The notes beneath the pieces were generated by a model. That model saw only the letters and a list, made by a program, of their open reading frames with translations. It was not told the origin of the DNA and did not search any database. Below are positions 16,017-24,808 of a DNA stretch of 43,456 nucleotides, piece after piece; positions within the stretch are counted from its first letter, which is position 1; each line of letters opens with the position of its first letter. The DNA lies in NCBI GenBank assembly GCA_900321005.1, contig ONUF01000014.1, forward strand, positions 1 to 43,456, given 5' to 3'. Source of the stretch: an uncultured Bacteroidales bacterium. Its GTDB lineage: Bacteria; Bacteroidota; Bacteroidia; Bacteroidales; Paludibacteraceae. A program made the translations under genes and the position numbers.

Positions 16017-16763
16017 TTATACTAATGTTCGTCCTCCATCAATTATGAGGCTGGTTCCCGTTACCCATTTAGCGGCATCAGAGAGGAGATACAAAGCGGC
16101 ATACGCCACTTCCTCCGGGTGTCCATAACGGCGTAACGGATATTTTGCGATATCTTTCTCTATATCCTCTTGGGACATGGTTTGATTTTGCAGCAAATTG
16201 GTTTCTATACGTCCGGGGCAAATAGTGTTGCAGCGAATTTTCTTTGTCGCGAACTCCAGTGCCGCATACTTGGCAAAACTATTGAGAGCGCTCTTCGAAC
16301 TACCATAGAGCGAAAGGGCCGTTGCCGTATTACCATTGCCGGAGACGGAAGAAATGAATACGAGCGAGGCTTCCGTATTCAACTTGCGTTTTTTAGCGAG
16401 CGTTTTGGTAAGCATCACCGGCGCGGTATAGTTTGTCGCGAAGATCGTTTGTATATCCTTTTCCGAGAGCACTTGGATGGGTTTGAGCATACTTATACCC
16501 GCCGCAAAAACCACACCGTCCAAAGGCGGCAATTGTTCTACCAAGGTGTTAATGGCTTCTTCGTTTGTGAGATCAGCGACAATGATTTGATGCCCGTCTC
16601 CTTCCATGGCCGCAAGTGTCTCGCGCAGGCGCGCCTCGTCGCGCGCGTTTAAAAAAACAACCGCGCCCATCTTGGAACACTCGATAGCAACAGCCCGACC
16701 GATACCTGAAGAGGCTCCGGTCACCAAAATCGTCTTACCTTGTAATGAAAAAGGATGGTACAT
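16017..16763 (-). CDS. Short-chain dehydrogenase/reductase (second of two)
   Basis: 248-residue SDR with TGASSGIG, ISSVSG and YGSSK. The middle and C-terminus differ from its neighbour, so the pair is not a recent duplication. Two reductases in one acyl cassette could reduce two different keto groups, as would be needed for a dihydroxyacyl chain. The start overlaps the stop of the ACP gene upstream by one base. Confidence 0.9.
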   Translation of the reverse strand: MYHPFSLQGKTILVTGASSGIGRAVAIECSKMGAVVFLNARDEARLRETLAAMEGDGHQIIVADLTNEEAINTLVEQLPPLDGVVFAAGISMLKPIQVLSEKDIQTIFATNYTAPVMLTKTLAKKRKLNTEASLVFISSVSGNGNTATALSLYGSSKSALNSFAKYAALEFATKKIRCNTICPGRIETNLLQNQTMSQEDIEKDIAKYPLRRYGHPEEVAYAALYLLSDAAKWVTGTSLIIDGGRTLV

Positions 16764-16987
16764 TATAACTTACTTTGGACTAAATCGAACAATTCCTGTA
16801 TTGTCTGCGTCTTGCGCATTTCTTCCGGCGGAAGAACAACGCCATACTCGTCATCGACCATGGTAATGACGAGCAACGCTACCAATGAACTCCATTCTTC
16901 CAATTCGCGGAAACGGGTCTCCGGTTTGAGCAGAGCGATATCCATATCCTCAAACTGCTCTGCCAATAACTCAATAAATTTCTCCAT
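16763..16987 (-). CDS. Acyl carrier protein (74 aa), second copy
   Basis: Small acidic protein with the carrier-site context EEWSSLVALLVI, where SSL replaces the usual DSL; the modified residue is probably Ser34. The loss of the Asp before the Ser is uncommon but occurs in specialised carriers. It is encoded between the PglD-like acyltransferase and the second reductase, with one-base overlaps, which suggests it presents the finished acyl group. Confidence 0.85.
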   Translation of the reverse strand: MEKFIELLAEQFEDMDIALLKPETRFRELEEWSSLVALLVITMVDDEYGVVLPPEEMRKTQTIQELFDLVQSKL

Positions 16988-17616
16988 TATATTAGTCTTT
17001 TTGCGGGATTTCCCATCACGGTCGTCCCTGATTTAACTCTTTTTATCACAAAACTGCATGCCGCCACGCGACTGTTACTCTCCACGACTACCTTATGATT
17101 AATCATGGCACTCGTGTGGATATCCGCTTCATCTTCCACAATCGTTCCGCCTACGAGCGTCACATGCGTATCGATTCTATTCCAGTCGCCTATACGGCTA
17201 TCGTGACCGATAACGGTATAGGACTGAATCAGATTATATTTGCCCACATGAGCGTCTGCGCCAATGGTTGTGAATGCGCCAACGACCGTTCCTTCGCCTA
17301 TTACCACATTGGTTCCCAAGCGTGCGGTCTTATGAATCATTGTTAAGAAAGAACCGCCTCGGGCAATTATCTCCTCCATGCATTTGCGACGGGCACTTCC
17401 GCCGATAGAGCATACAAACACCTCGTCCGGTGCCGGTTGATAGCCGCTGATTGTACCTAACATGGGAGGGTAGTTCTCAAAGCCCTCTAAGGCTGCCGTG
17501 TTGTCGTCAAGAAATCCCTTTATCTCATACTCTACGCCATAACCTATACTCTCGCGAGCCATGTCGTAGAATGTTCTGCCCATACCTCCGGCGCCTATGA
17601 TAATAAGTTGTTTCAT
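16987..17616 (-). CDS. PglD/NeuD-like left-handed beta-helix acyltransferase
   Basis: Acyltransferase of the NeuD/PglD type, which N- or O-acylates sugars. The N-terminal domain (about 1-75) has the nucleotide-sugar fold start IIGAGGMGRTF. The C-terminal hexapeptide-repeat domain (about 85-205) holds IGHDSRIGDW, whose His matches the PglD active-site His, and ends TVMGNPAKRLI. Classical PglD uses acetyl-CoA. Being first in a transcript with two ACPs, it may use an acyl-ACP instead. It has its own promoter (17639-17670). Confidence 0.88.
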   Translation of the reverse strand: MKQLIIIGAGGMGRTFYDMARESIGYGVEYEIKGFLDDNTAALEGFENYPPMLGTISGYQPAPDEVFVCSIGGSARRKCMEEIIARGGSFLTMIHKTARLGTNVVIGEGTVVGAFTTIGADAHVGKYNLIQSYTVIGHDSRIGDWNRIDTHVTLVGGTIVEDEADIHTSAMINHKVVVESNSRVAACSFVIKRVKSGTTVMGNPAKRLI

Positions 17617-17638
17617 CGTTAATGAATTAAAAGGTGTG

Positions 17639-17670
17639 CAAAATTACAAAATATTTTGCATTCATGCAAA
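17639..17670 (-). promoter_or_regulatory. Internal promoter for the acyl-sugar cassette
   Basis: Reverse-strand TTTG (17670-17667), 20 bases, TAATTTTG (17646-17639), about 25 bases before the PglD-like start. The -33 lies in the hairpin at 17648-17676. Confidence 0.7.
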
Positions 17671-17676
17671 TATTTT
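17648..17676 (-). terminator. AT-rich hairpin after the GT4 gene
   Basis: Arms 17664-17676 and 17648-17661 pair with a single bulged base around a 2-base loop, starting within the GT4 stop codon. The T-run is poor, so termination is probably partial. It overlaps the internal promoter. Confidence 0.5.
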
Positions 17677-18823
17677 ATTGTTTATTTTTTATTACTTCTT
17701 CAAATATTCGGGTTAATTGCTTGGCAATGACTTCGGAAGAGAAGCGCGCCTGGCATTCATCAGCAATAGCCTGCCGGTCATAATTCTGATGATACTCGTA
17801 CATGTGTCGGATCGCGGCAGCTAAAGCCTTCACATCATCAACCGGTACTAATAATCCGTTTTTCTCATTCACAAACTCTTCCGGCCCTCCGCAAGGAGTT
17901 GCGATGACCGGCAAACCGCAAGCCAGCGCCTCGATATAAACCACACCGAATGTCTCCATGCGCGACGGGAGCACAAATACGTCCGAATGATTCAACCAAC
18001 GGATGATTTGTTCTGAGGTTTGCTGCCCCACCAAGCGGATGTTTGGAGTCAGATGATGCTTTTCGATTTGTTTTTGAAGTTCGCAGTGTTGTTTCCCGGC
18101 TCCGATAATATGTAATTCCCATTTATCTTTGGGCAGTTGCAATGTGGCAAACGCTTCTATGAGTAAATCAAATCCTTTTCGAAGAATGAGACTTCCCGTG
18201 GCTATGAACCGTACTTTATCGTCATTATTTTTATGCGGAAGATAGATAAACTTCTTACCCACCATATTATAAACAACCGTGGACTCTATATCAAAATGTT
18301 CTTTGATCGCTTTTTGGGCTGCTTTGGACACGGTAAGCAACTTATCTACTTTGGGGTACGTGTCTTCACCCATCTTTTGAATAGATGGAGCTACAACAGG
18401 TTTGTTGATTTCCGACCAATGTTCGATAGCGACGACAGGTGCGTTAAGGTCTTTTAAATAACGTACTGCTTTATGCGTGTTGAATAAATAATGCGAATAT
18501 ATAACATCCGGTTTTTCTTCATTTGCAGCAATGACTTTTGCCATTTTATGCCACACCCAAGCGTTGAACACATCCGTGACATAACCGCCCAACAGCCCGA
18601 CAATAGCCCCGGGACATACAAAGAGGTTATATATATGAATGCCGTTAATATATTTTGTTGTCAGGCCTATTTTTCGCCAATAGAAACGGAACCGGGTATC
18701 GACAGATGCAATAATAACGTTATGCCCCAAAGAAGCTAATGCTTTAGCTTGATCAAACTCAAAACTTCCCCACTGAGGGTCGCGTTTTGAAGGGGTTCCT
18801 CTTGCTATGATAAGAATATTCAT
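17675..18823 (-). CDS. GT4 family glycosyltransferase
   Basis: Retaining GT-B glycosyltransferase of 382 residues. The donor-site block RMETFGVVYIEALACGLPVIAT carries the E-x7-E motif. The N-terminus has the acceptor-domain start IIARGTPSKRDPQWGSFEF. It adds one sugar of the repeat unit on the cytosolic side. Its start overlaps the polymerase stop by one base. Donor and acceptor are unknown. Confidence 0.9.
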   Translation of the reverse strand: MNILIIARGTPSKRDPQWGSFEFDQAKALASLGHNVIIASVDTRFRFYWRKIGLTTKYINGIHIYNLFVCPGAIVGLLGGYVTDVFNAWVWHKMAKVIAANEEKPDVIYSHYLFNTHKAVRYLKDLNAPVVAIEHWSEINKPVVAPSIQKMGEDTYPKVDKLLTVSKAAQKAIKEHFDIESTVVYNMVGKKFIYLPHKNNDDKVRFIATGSLILRKGFDLLIEAFATLQLPKDKWELHIIGAGKQHCELQKQIEKHHLTPNIRLVGQQTSEQIIRWLNHSDVFVLPSRMETFGVVYIEALACGLPVIATPCGGPEEFVNEKNGLLVPVDDVKALAAAIRHMYEYHQNYDRQAIADECQARFSSEVIAKQLTRIFEEVIKNKQ

Positions 18824-20004
18824 TAGTTCAAGTTATTGATCATTTCTTCGCGCAGATCATCCTTTAAAGGATGTAAATCTGTCTGAAAATAGGACACGTA
18901 TGCGCCTGTGTTATTTTTGCAGTTATAGATAAAAGCATTAAATACAACAAATAAGAAAAGTATCATAAAAGCATACCTCGCTAAATGTGATATACTTTGT
19001 TTGCGCGTCTTGTAAAAGTAGCATAGAGCATACGCCATCACAATAAATTGGGTGTGCGTGAAATATACAATCAAACGTTGCAAGAGCATACTGCCCAGGA
19101 AGAAGTATCCTAAACAAATGCCGATAATGTACATGTCGTAAAGAATATTTAACAAATCGCTTTGTATATACTCTTTGATATGTTTGCTATTTAATATGAT
19201 GACTATGTTTGCGGCGAGTGTGAAAATACGTGTAATACCTATCTTGCTATTAACAATCATTTCGTCCGCTACATCAATATAATCTTCGTAACCCATTAAG
19301 ATGATTAGGTTGTCAAACATGTGCAATATTTCCTGCCATCGGGTAACAAAAGATAATGCGAAACAAGCCAATACAGCAATTAATTCGGCAACAGGCCGAT
19401 TAAGAATACCTTTGCGTTTGATCCATATAAAGTATAAAGGGAAAAGTAATATGGCGGATTTATGAAAAGCCAATGCCAACAAGCAACAAATCCAGTATTT
19501 AATCAGTTTGTTGTCGCGTATATATTGTAGCGAATAGAGAAAGAAACAGAAGGCAACAACATGTCTGATTATATTCATAAAACTGGTTATACCAATAGTC
19601 GTAAAAAGTAATGTGGCATAGATATATACTAACACGTCTCCTTCGTCTTTGAATGTTTTGTACAGCAAGAAGACTTCCAAGAACGCCATAGCGGAGAATA
19701 AAACATATACCGGAGCATCAAAGTAATGACATAGGTATAGTAATAACGTAAATCCCGGTTCATATCGCTCGCTTTCCCAAATTTCCATAAATGAACCATA
19801 GTACTCAGTTATTTCGTATACTTCCACATAGTTGTTATAATCAACTCCTACACCATAACGCAGCCCAAAGACCAAAGTAAACAATATAATAGGCAACCAT
19901 GCCCAAAGTTTTGCATTTCTGGAAGAACCTTGAGAACGGTATGCACCATAGCACATCATCAGAGCCAGTAGTGAATATACAACTATTGATTGGATATATA
20001 GCAT
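18823..20004 (-). CDS. EpsG-family polysaccharide polymerase (Wzy-like)
   Basis: Multi-pass inner-membrane protein of 393 residues with about ten hydrophobic segments. The EpsG-family sequence FGLRYGVGVDYNNY is present near residue 50. Such proteins join lipid-linked repeat units into a polymer on the periplasmic side. The AT-rich composition compared with flanking genes is normal for wzy genes and points to horizontal exchange. Confidence 0.85.
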   Translation of the reverse strand: MLYIQSIVVYSLLALMMCYGAYRSQGSSRNAKLWAWLPIILFTLVFGLRYGVGVDYNNYVEVYEITEYYGSFMEIWESERYEPGFTLLLYLCHYFDAPVYVLFSAMAFLEVFLLYKTFKDEGDVLVYIYATLLFTTIGITSFMNIIRHVVAFCFFLYSLQYIRDNKLIKYWICCLLALAFHKSAILLFPLYFIWIKRKGILNRPVAELIAVLACFALSFVTRWQEILHMFDNLIILMGYEDYIDVADEMIVNSKIGITRIFTLAANIVIILNSKHIKEYIQSDLLNILYDMYIIGICLGYFFLGSMLLQRLIVYFTHTQFIVMAYALCYFYKTRKQSISHLARYAFMILFLFVVFNAFIYNCKNNTGAYVSYFQTDLHPLKDDLREEMINNLN

Positions 20005-20020
20005 AATCAGGACTATAGTT

Positions 20021-20995
20021 TTATCGGTTTAAATGGACGAGATAGTAATAGTATATAAATAAAGGTGTAGATAATCCTAAAATATATGACTCAAAACGGA
20101 AATAGGGGTTCGTACAATGACGCATGAGCGTAACGATATCTGTTTTGTGGTCATTAATAAATTGCATGTAGCTCTTTTTATGAGAGGTATCACCGATGTG
20201 CTTGATAACCATAAGAGAATTACTGAGCAATTGTCCTATAATAGTACCAAAAGCAGGCATACATTCCATTTCTTTTACTTCTTGTTCAATGAATCTTAAA
20301 TGCCTTTGTAATATAAGCGACATGTCAACAACTCGTTTTATTGAGACATTGTGCATGATGGAAGAAGCATTACATAATTCATAAAAATATATAGGAGAAG
20401 TATAATAACTCACTCGCTCTGCGAAATAATAGGCACGCGGCGTGAATTCCATATCTTCGTGATAAATCTTTGGATAAAAAGTCAATTGGTGCGATAGTAA
20501 GAACTCCCGTTTATATATTGTAAACTGAGCCGGGTATTGGAATTGGATACGAGAAAGTACATCTTTTCCTTTCCATACGGAAAAGTCAAGCGAGGAATAA
20601 TCAAAACGTAGTGCCTGTTTACCATTGGAAACATTGATTGCAGAAATATGTAGTGCATCAAGATGGTTATTCCGGATACGTTCGGACAGTGCTTTTAGAC
20701 AATTTGTCTCAATCCAATCATCAGAATCCACAAACCACACATAATCACCCTTTGCCAGCCTTAATCCAGCATTGCGGGCTTCCGATAAACCTTTATTTTC
20801 TTGCTCAAAGACTACAATGTTAGCATGTGATTGTGCATACGTTTGTACAATCTTCATACTATTGTCGGGAGTCCCGTCATTAACGACAATGATCTCATAG
20901 TCGCTCATCGGTATGTCTTGTTGCACACATGATGCAAGACAGCGCCCGATATAGCGTTCTACATTATAAACGGGTATGACAATAGATAGTATCAT
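20021..20995 (-). CDS. GT2 family glycosyltransferase
   Basis: Inverting GT-A transferase of 324 residues, with SIVIPVYNVERYI at the start, VVNDGTPDNS and the metal-binding WFVDSDDW near residue 90. It overlaps the upstream gene by 4 bases (ATGA-type). It presumably adds a sugar to the lipid-linked unit; the substrate is unknown. Confidence 0.9.
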   Translation of the reverse strand: MILSIVIPVYNVERYIGRCLASCVQQDIPMSDYEIIVVNDGTPDNSMKIVQTYAQSHANIVVFEQENKGLSEARNAGLRLAKGDYVWFVDSDDWIETNCLKALSERIRNNHLDALHISAINVSNGKQALRFDYSSLDFSVWKGKDVLSRIQFQYPAQFTIYKREFLLSHQLTFYPKIYHEDMEFTPRAYYFAERVSYYTSPIYFYELCNASSIMHNVSIKRVVDMSLILQRHLRFIEQEVKEMECMPAFGTIIGQLLSNSLMVIKHIGDTSHKKSYMQFINDHKTDIVTLMRHCTNPYFRFESYILGLSTPLFIYYYYLVHLNR

Positions 20996-22248
20996 TGATT
21001 ATGTAGTATTTGTCGGCAAATACGCTCAGCACTATTACCGTCGTGATGATAATTAAAGAAGCGATGCATTTCGTTTCTTTTATTTTTGTAGGGGTCCTGG
21101 CCATTTAGCACACTGCTAATAGCATCAATTAATTGGTGGGCATCTGTGATGATATGTCCGGCTGCGATACAATCAACGGGTTGATATGATAATCCCCTCA
21201 TTTCTTCGTATTCCTTCAGATCATAGAAATTGAATATGACAGGTTTGTCACGATGCAAAAAGTCAAAATAGGTAGATGTGTAATCCGTAATAAGGGCATC
21301 CGCCTCCGCCATCAGAGAATATAAGTTACAACTAAAAGGAATGTCACGATAATTCAAGAGGCGGATACTATTGCTATTAATAATACATGTTTTTTCTTGC
21401 CAAGGATGTAGTTTGTAAATAAGTATTGCAGAATGGTCTTCCAGAATAGATGTCAGTCTATTCATGTCTTTCGCGTCAACCGGGAAACCAAAAATACTAT
21501 GTTTTTCACTCTCACTTGTTTCGTAATCACGGTAAGTAGGGGTGTATAGTATGATTCTGTTTATGGTCAGATGTGTCAGCTTCTCTAATTGCTTCACATA
21601 TGGATGCGTATTCGATCGGTAGAAAATGTCATTACGCGGAAATCCTAGCACTTGATGCCGGTTCCAATAGATGCCTTTATCGGCACACTGAATGAAGGAC
21701 GATATTCTTGATGTCGTTATTTGGTACGAATAGGATTGGTTATAGTAGTTCCGCATAAAATCAAACTGTGCGTCTGTAAAATGCCGATCATCACTCTTAA
21801 ACGGAGTAAAATAGCCTAATGATGTAACAATCTGTTTTTTAGTTTTGGTTGTAAAATTATAATACACATCAGACGTAAAAGCATACTTGCAATGGTAGAA
21901 TGCCCATAAGTGGGATACGATAGACCGGTCCGTAGTGGGCGCATAAAGAAAGACGCACTTGATTTGACTATTCACTTGCGTACAATAATCGCGGTACGCC
22001 TGAGCTTTATCGTTTTCGTAATGTACAATATATAGGGTGTAACCATTAAATGCCTGATTCCGCAAGATATAATTGATCAGGCACAACGTATTATCTGCCT
22101 CATAATTGATGACATCATAATGATCGTGCTTGCAGTTATGATGCGGCACGAAAAATATGTTCTTCTCTCCCTTACGTATGCATCTGTTGAGCAAGAATAG
22201 TAATGGACGGAAAACAAAGCGAGATATTAATCGTTTCATTTTTTGCAT
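20992..22248 (-). CDS. TagB/TagF-like CDP-glycerol glycerophosphotransferase family protein
   Basis: GT-B-like transferase of 418 residues; the C-terminal half carries YKLHPW, ALITDYTSTYFDFL and KPVIFNFYDL, which are family landmarks. Known members transfer polyol phosphate from a CDP donor (glycerol, ribitol) to teichoic acid or glycan. No glycerol- or ribitol-phosphate cytidylyltransferase is seen here, but a CMP-AEP pathway is encoded just upstream. The protein is therefore the best candidate in the window for transfer of aminoethylphosphonate to the glycan (inference). It overlaps neighbours by 4 and 13 bases. Confidence 0.85.
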   Translation of the reverse strand: MQKMKRLISRFVFRPLLFLLNRCIRKGEKNIFFVPHHNCKHDHYDVINYEADNTLCLINYILRNQAFNGYTLYIVHYENDKAQAYRDYCTQVNSQIKCVFLYAPTTDRSIVSHLWAFYHCKYAFTSDVYYNFTTKTKKQIVTSLGYFTPFKSDDRHFTDAQFDFMRNYYNQSYSYQITTSRISSFIQCADKGIYWNRHQVLGFPRNDIFYRSNTHPYVKQLEKLTHLTINRIILYTPTYRDYETSESEKHSIFGFPVDAKDMNRLTSILEDHSAILIYKLHPWQEKTCIINSNSIRLLNYRDIPFSCNLYSLMAEADALITDYTSTYFDFLHRDKPVIFNFYDLKEYEEMRGLSYQPVDCIAAGHIITDAHQLIDAISSVLNGQDPYKNKRNEMHRFFNYHHDGNSAERICRQILHNQ

Positions 22249-23687
22249 AATTTCAATTTGATAATAGTCATCAGTTCATTCAAGGCTTCGAGACGGAATA
22301 TCCGGGCGAAGATATAATAAGAGGCTATGCCGACAAGCGTTCCGAGGATCAATTGTCCGAGCATCGAAGGAATCAGCATGCTGACTCCGTATACAGTCCC
22401 TCCCATAGCGATGGAAATAAGCACGTAAGGTGCTACCATTATCATCTGTCTCCAGAAACTCAAGGAAGGGATCATCTTACCTGTGTAGAAAGAGTTGATA
22501 TACACAGAAATAAGTGAGTATATGATACGTCCGATACAAACGGCGATTAGCCCGAACGGCAAAGAACCGAATAGAATACTGACGGAGATGATGCGCTTGA
22601 TGATTTCCAATTGTAGAATAAGTCCGCTCTTTCCTTTTACCAGCAAGATGTTCGTGTTGATTTTACACATAGGATCCCACATCCAATCAATGCAAAGTAA
22701 TTGTAATATCAATACCATCCCTGCCCATTTTTCCGTAAAGAGTACAATGATGAATGGACGTGCCAAAACGGCAAAACCAATCATCAGCGGGAATACAACG
22801 AAACTGGATAGAATCAGGAATTTACGATAAGCAGAAGCTAATTGTTCATCGTCATCCTTTAGATTGACCAAAGTCGGATACGAAACGCGCGATATAATAT
22901 ATGCCAGATTATTAGTGGGGAAACGCACTAACTGGTCGGATTTGCTATAATAGCCTAAATCTGTTGCTGTAAATTTCTTTCCTATTACCAAGGTGTAAAG
23001 ATTGTCATAGATGGTTCCTAAAAGATTGGTAATCATTAATTTAATACCAAAGGAAAACATACTATTGAATGACGCTTTAGAAAAACGTAAAGATGGTATC
23101 CATCGAACAAAATAAAACAATAATATTGTTTGAATGGTGAAATTAGTAAGCGATTGCCATACTAAAGCCCATACTCCCTGTCCTAAATACGCTGAGGTAA
23201 TTCCAACTGCGCCGGATATGATAGCCGCGGAGAATGATACTTTTGCTTGGGTGCGGAAGTCAAGTTTAATTACTAATTGGGTCCGATTGACAATGGCGAG
23301 CGATGAAATCAAAAGCGAAATAGAAAATACTCGCGTAATTGGTGTCAGTTGCGGTAAGTTATAAAAGGACGCAATTAAAGGAGCAGAAAAATATAAGATT
23401 GCATATACAACGCTCGCAACGATGATGTTAAAATAAAATACCGTTGAGTAATCATCTTGATTGCAGTTTGTCTTTTGAATTAAAGCATTGGAAAAACCGC
23501 TATCAATCAGGGTTCTGGAAATAGCTATGAATATAGCCAACATTCCAATCAAACCATAATCAGAAGGGAGCAGTAAACGAGCCATCAGGAGTTCAATCAA
23601 AAATTGTACTCCTTGAGTGGAGAAGCGTTCTATTCCGCTCCACATAACACCACTAATGGCCTTGTTTTTCAGACTCCTTTCTGCCAT
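22236..23687 (-). CDS. WzxC-like flippase (polysaccharide exporter, MOP superfamily)
   Basis: Integral membrane protein of 483 residues with about 12-14 helices. The N-terminal LKNKAISGVMWSGIERF and LLPSDYGLIGML are typical of the WzxC/PST group. It flips lipid-linked repeat units to the periplasm. It is one of two flippase genes in the cluster; the other is at 27979-29343. It follows phnW by 5 bases. Confidence 0.9.
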   Translation of the reverse strand: MAERSLKNKAISGVMWSGIERFSTQGVQFLIELLMARLLLPSDYGLIGMLAIFIAISRTLIDSGFSNALIQKTNCNQDDYSTVFYFNIIVASVVYAILYFSAPLIASFYNLPQLTPITRVFSISLLISSLAIVNRTQLVIKLDFRTQAKVSFSAAIISGAVGITSAYLGQGVWALVWQSLTNFTIQTILLFYFVRWIPSLRFSKASFNSMFSFGIKLMITNLLGTIYDNLYTLVIGKKFTATDLGYYSKSDQLVRFPTNNLAYIISRVSYPTLVNLKDDDEQLASAYRKFLILSSFVVFPLMIGFAVLARPFIIVLFTEKWAGMVLILQLLCIDWMWDPMCKINTNILLVKGKSGLILQLEIIKRIISVSILFGSLPFGLIAVCIGRIIYSLISVYINSFYTGKMIPSLSFWRQMIMVAPYVLISIAMGGTVYGVSMLIPSMLGQLILGTLVGIASYYIFARIFRLEALNELMTIIKLKLCKK

Positions 23688-23692
23688 GGATT

Positions 23693-24808
23693 TTACCGAT
23701 GTTTGATTTTGAAAGTATCCAATGCCTCTGTAAAGCTCTCGAAGAACGCCACAATATCCGGTTCATCAATTGCACCTAAGGCACATAACCGGAACGTATT
23801 TGACGTACTGATTTTACCCGGATAGATGGTGAATCCGCGCTCAAAGCAATAATCATGCACCTTCTCAAAATCCCAGTTCGGGTCATCCGGATACTTAACG
23901 GACACCACCAAACCCGACTCAATCTTCGGGTCAATGACAGTCTCAAAGCCCAACTTATCTATGCCGCGATGAATCGCCTCATATACGCGATGATGCCGTG
24001 CAAACTTAGCTTCTTCACCCTCTGCAAAATACTCCTTCAGTGCCTGTATCGTTGCATAAATAGTCTGAACCGGAGGCGTGAAGTGCATCTCACCCGTCTT
24101 CTCAAAATACTCGTACTGCAAGTACAAGTTCGTATAATATGACCGAGTCGGATAGTTCTTCGATGCACGGATGATATCCTCACGACCAATAATAAACGAC
24201 AATCCAGACATCGCCATCAGGCCCTTCTGGGCCGAAGCCATACAGAAATCCACATTGTCCTTAATCACATCCAGAGGTATCATACCCAACGAAGACGTGG
24301 TGTCGCTCACGAATATCGCTCCGTACTTGTGTGCCAACGCACCTATCTCACGAATCGGATTCAGTACTCCGGTACCCGTCTCATGGTGACAACAATACAC
24401 CATCGCAATATCATCATTTTCTTGCAATGTTTTCTCGACTAATGCCAAGTCAGGACGTTCAAACACCGACGATTTCAAGTCAATATGCGGCAGATGATAC
24501 ATCTGACAAACCTCTACGGCACGCGTGTTGTACGCACCGTTATTTATCACCAGCACTTTCTTTCCTTCCGGCAAGAGCGAGTTCAGACAGATGTCGATGT
24601 TAATCGTTCCTGAACCGCAGAACAGCACAGCTGTATATTGGTCAGCCGGAGCGTGAACCACCTTTAGCAGGTCGTTCCGTAAACCTTTCATCAGTCCCGC
24701 AAACTCTTTCTCTCGCGGACAGATATCCGGCACCACTTGTGCCAGCTTTACACTATCTGTGGTAGTAGCCGGACCCGGATTTAATAAGATATTTCGCTTT
24801 ATTTGCAT
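23693..24808 (-). CDS. phnW: 2-aminoethylphosphonate-pyruvate transaminase
   Basis: Class V PLP aminotransferase of 371 residues. Here it should work in the biosynthetic direction, phosphonoacetaldehyde to 2-aminoethylphosphonate. Markers: LLNPGPATTTDSVK, CGSGTINIDICL, SDTTSSLGMIPLD, and the PLP lysine in ASAQKGLMAMSG. It overlaps the decarboxylase gene by 10 bases. The biosynthetic role is inferred from the neighbouring PEP mutase and decarboxylase genes; the same gene in Bacteroides fragilis is called aepZ. Confidence 0.92.
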   Translation of the reverse strand: MQIKRNILLNPGPATTTDSVKLAQVVPDICPREKEFAGLMKGLRNDLLKVVHAPADQYTAVLFCGSGTINIDICLNSLLPEGKKVLVINNGAYNTRAVEVCQMYHLPHIDLKSSVFERPDLALVEKTLQENDDIAMVYCCHHETGTGVLNPIREIGALAHKYGAIFVSDTTSSLGMIPLDVIKDNVDFCMASAQKGLMAMSGLSFIIGREDIIRASKNYPTRSYYTNLYLQYEYFEKTGEMHFTPPVQTIYATIQALKEYFAEGEEAKFARHHRVYEAIHRGIDKLGFETVIDPKIESGLVVSVKYPDDPNWDFEKVHDYCFERGFTIYPGKISTSNTFRLCALGAIDEPDIVAFFESFTEALDTFKIKHR

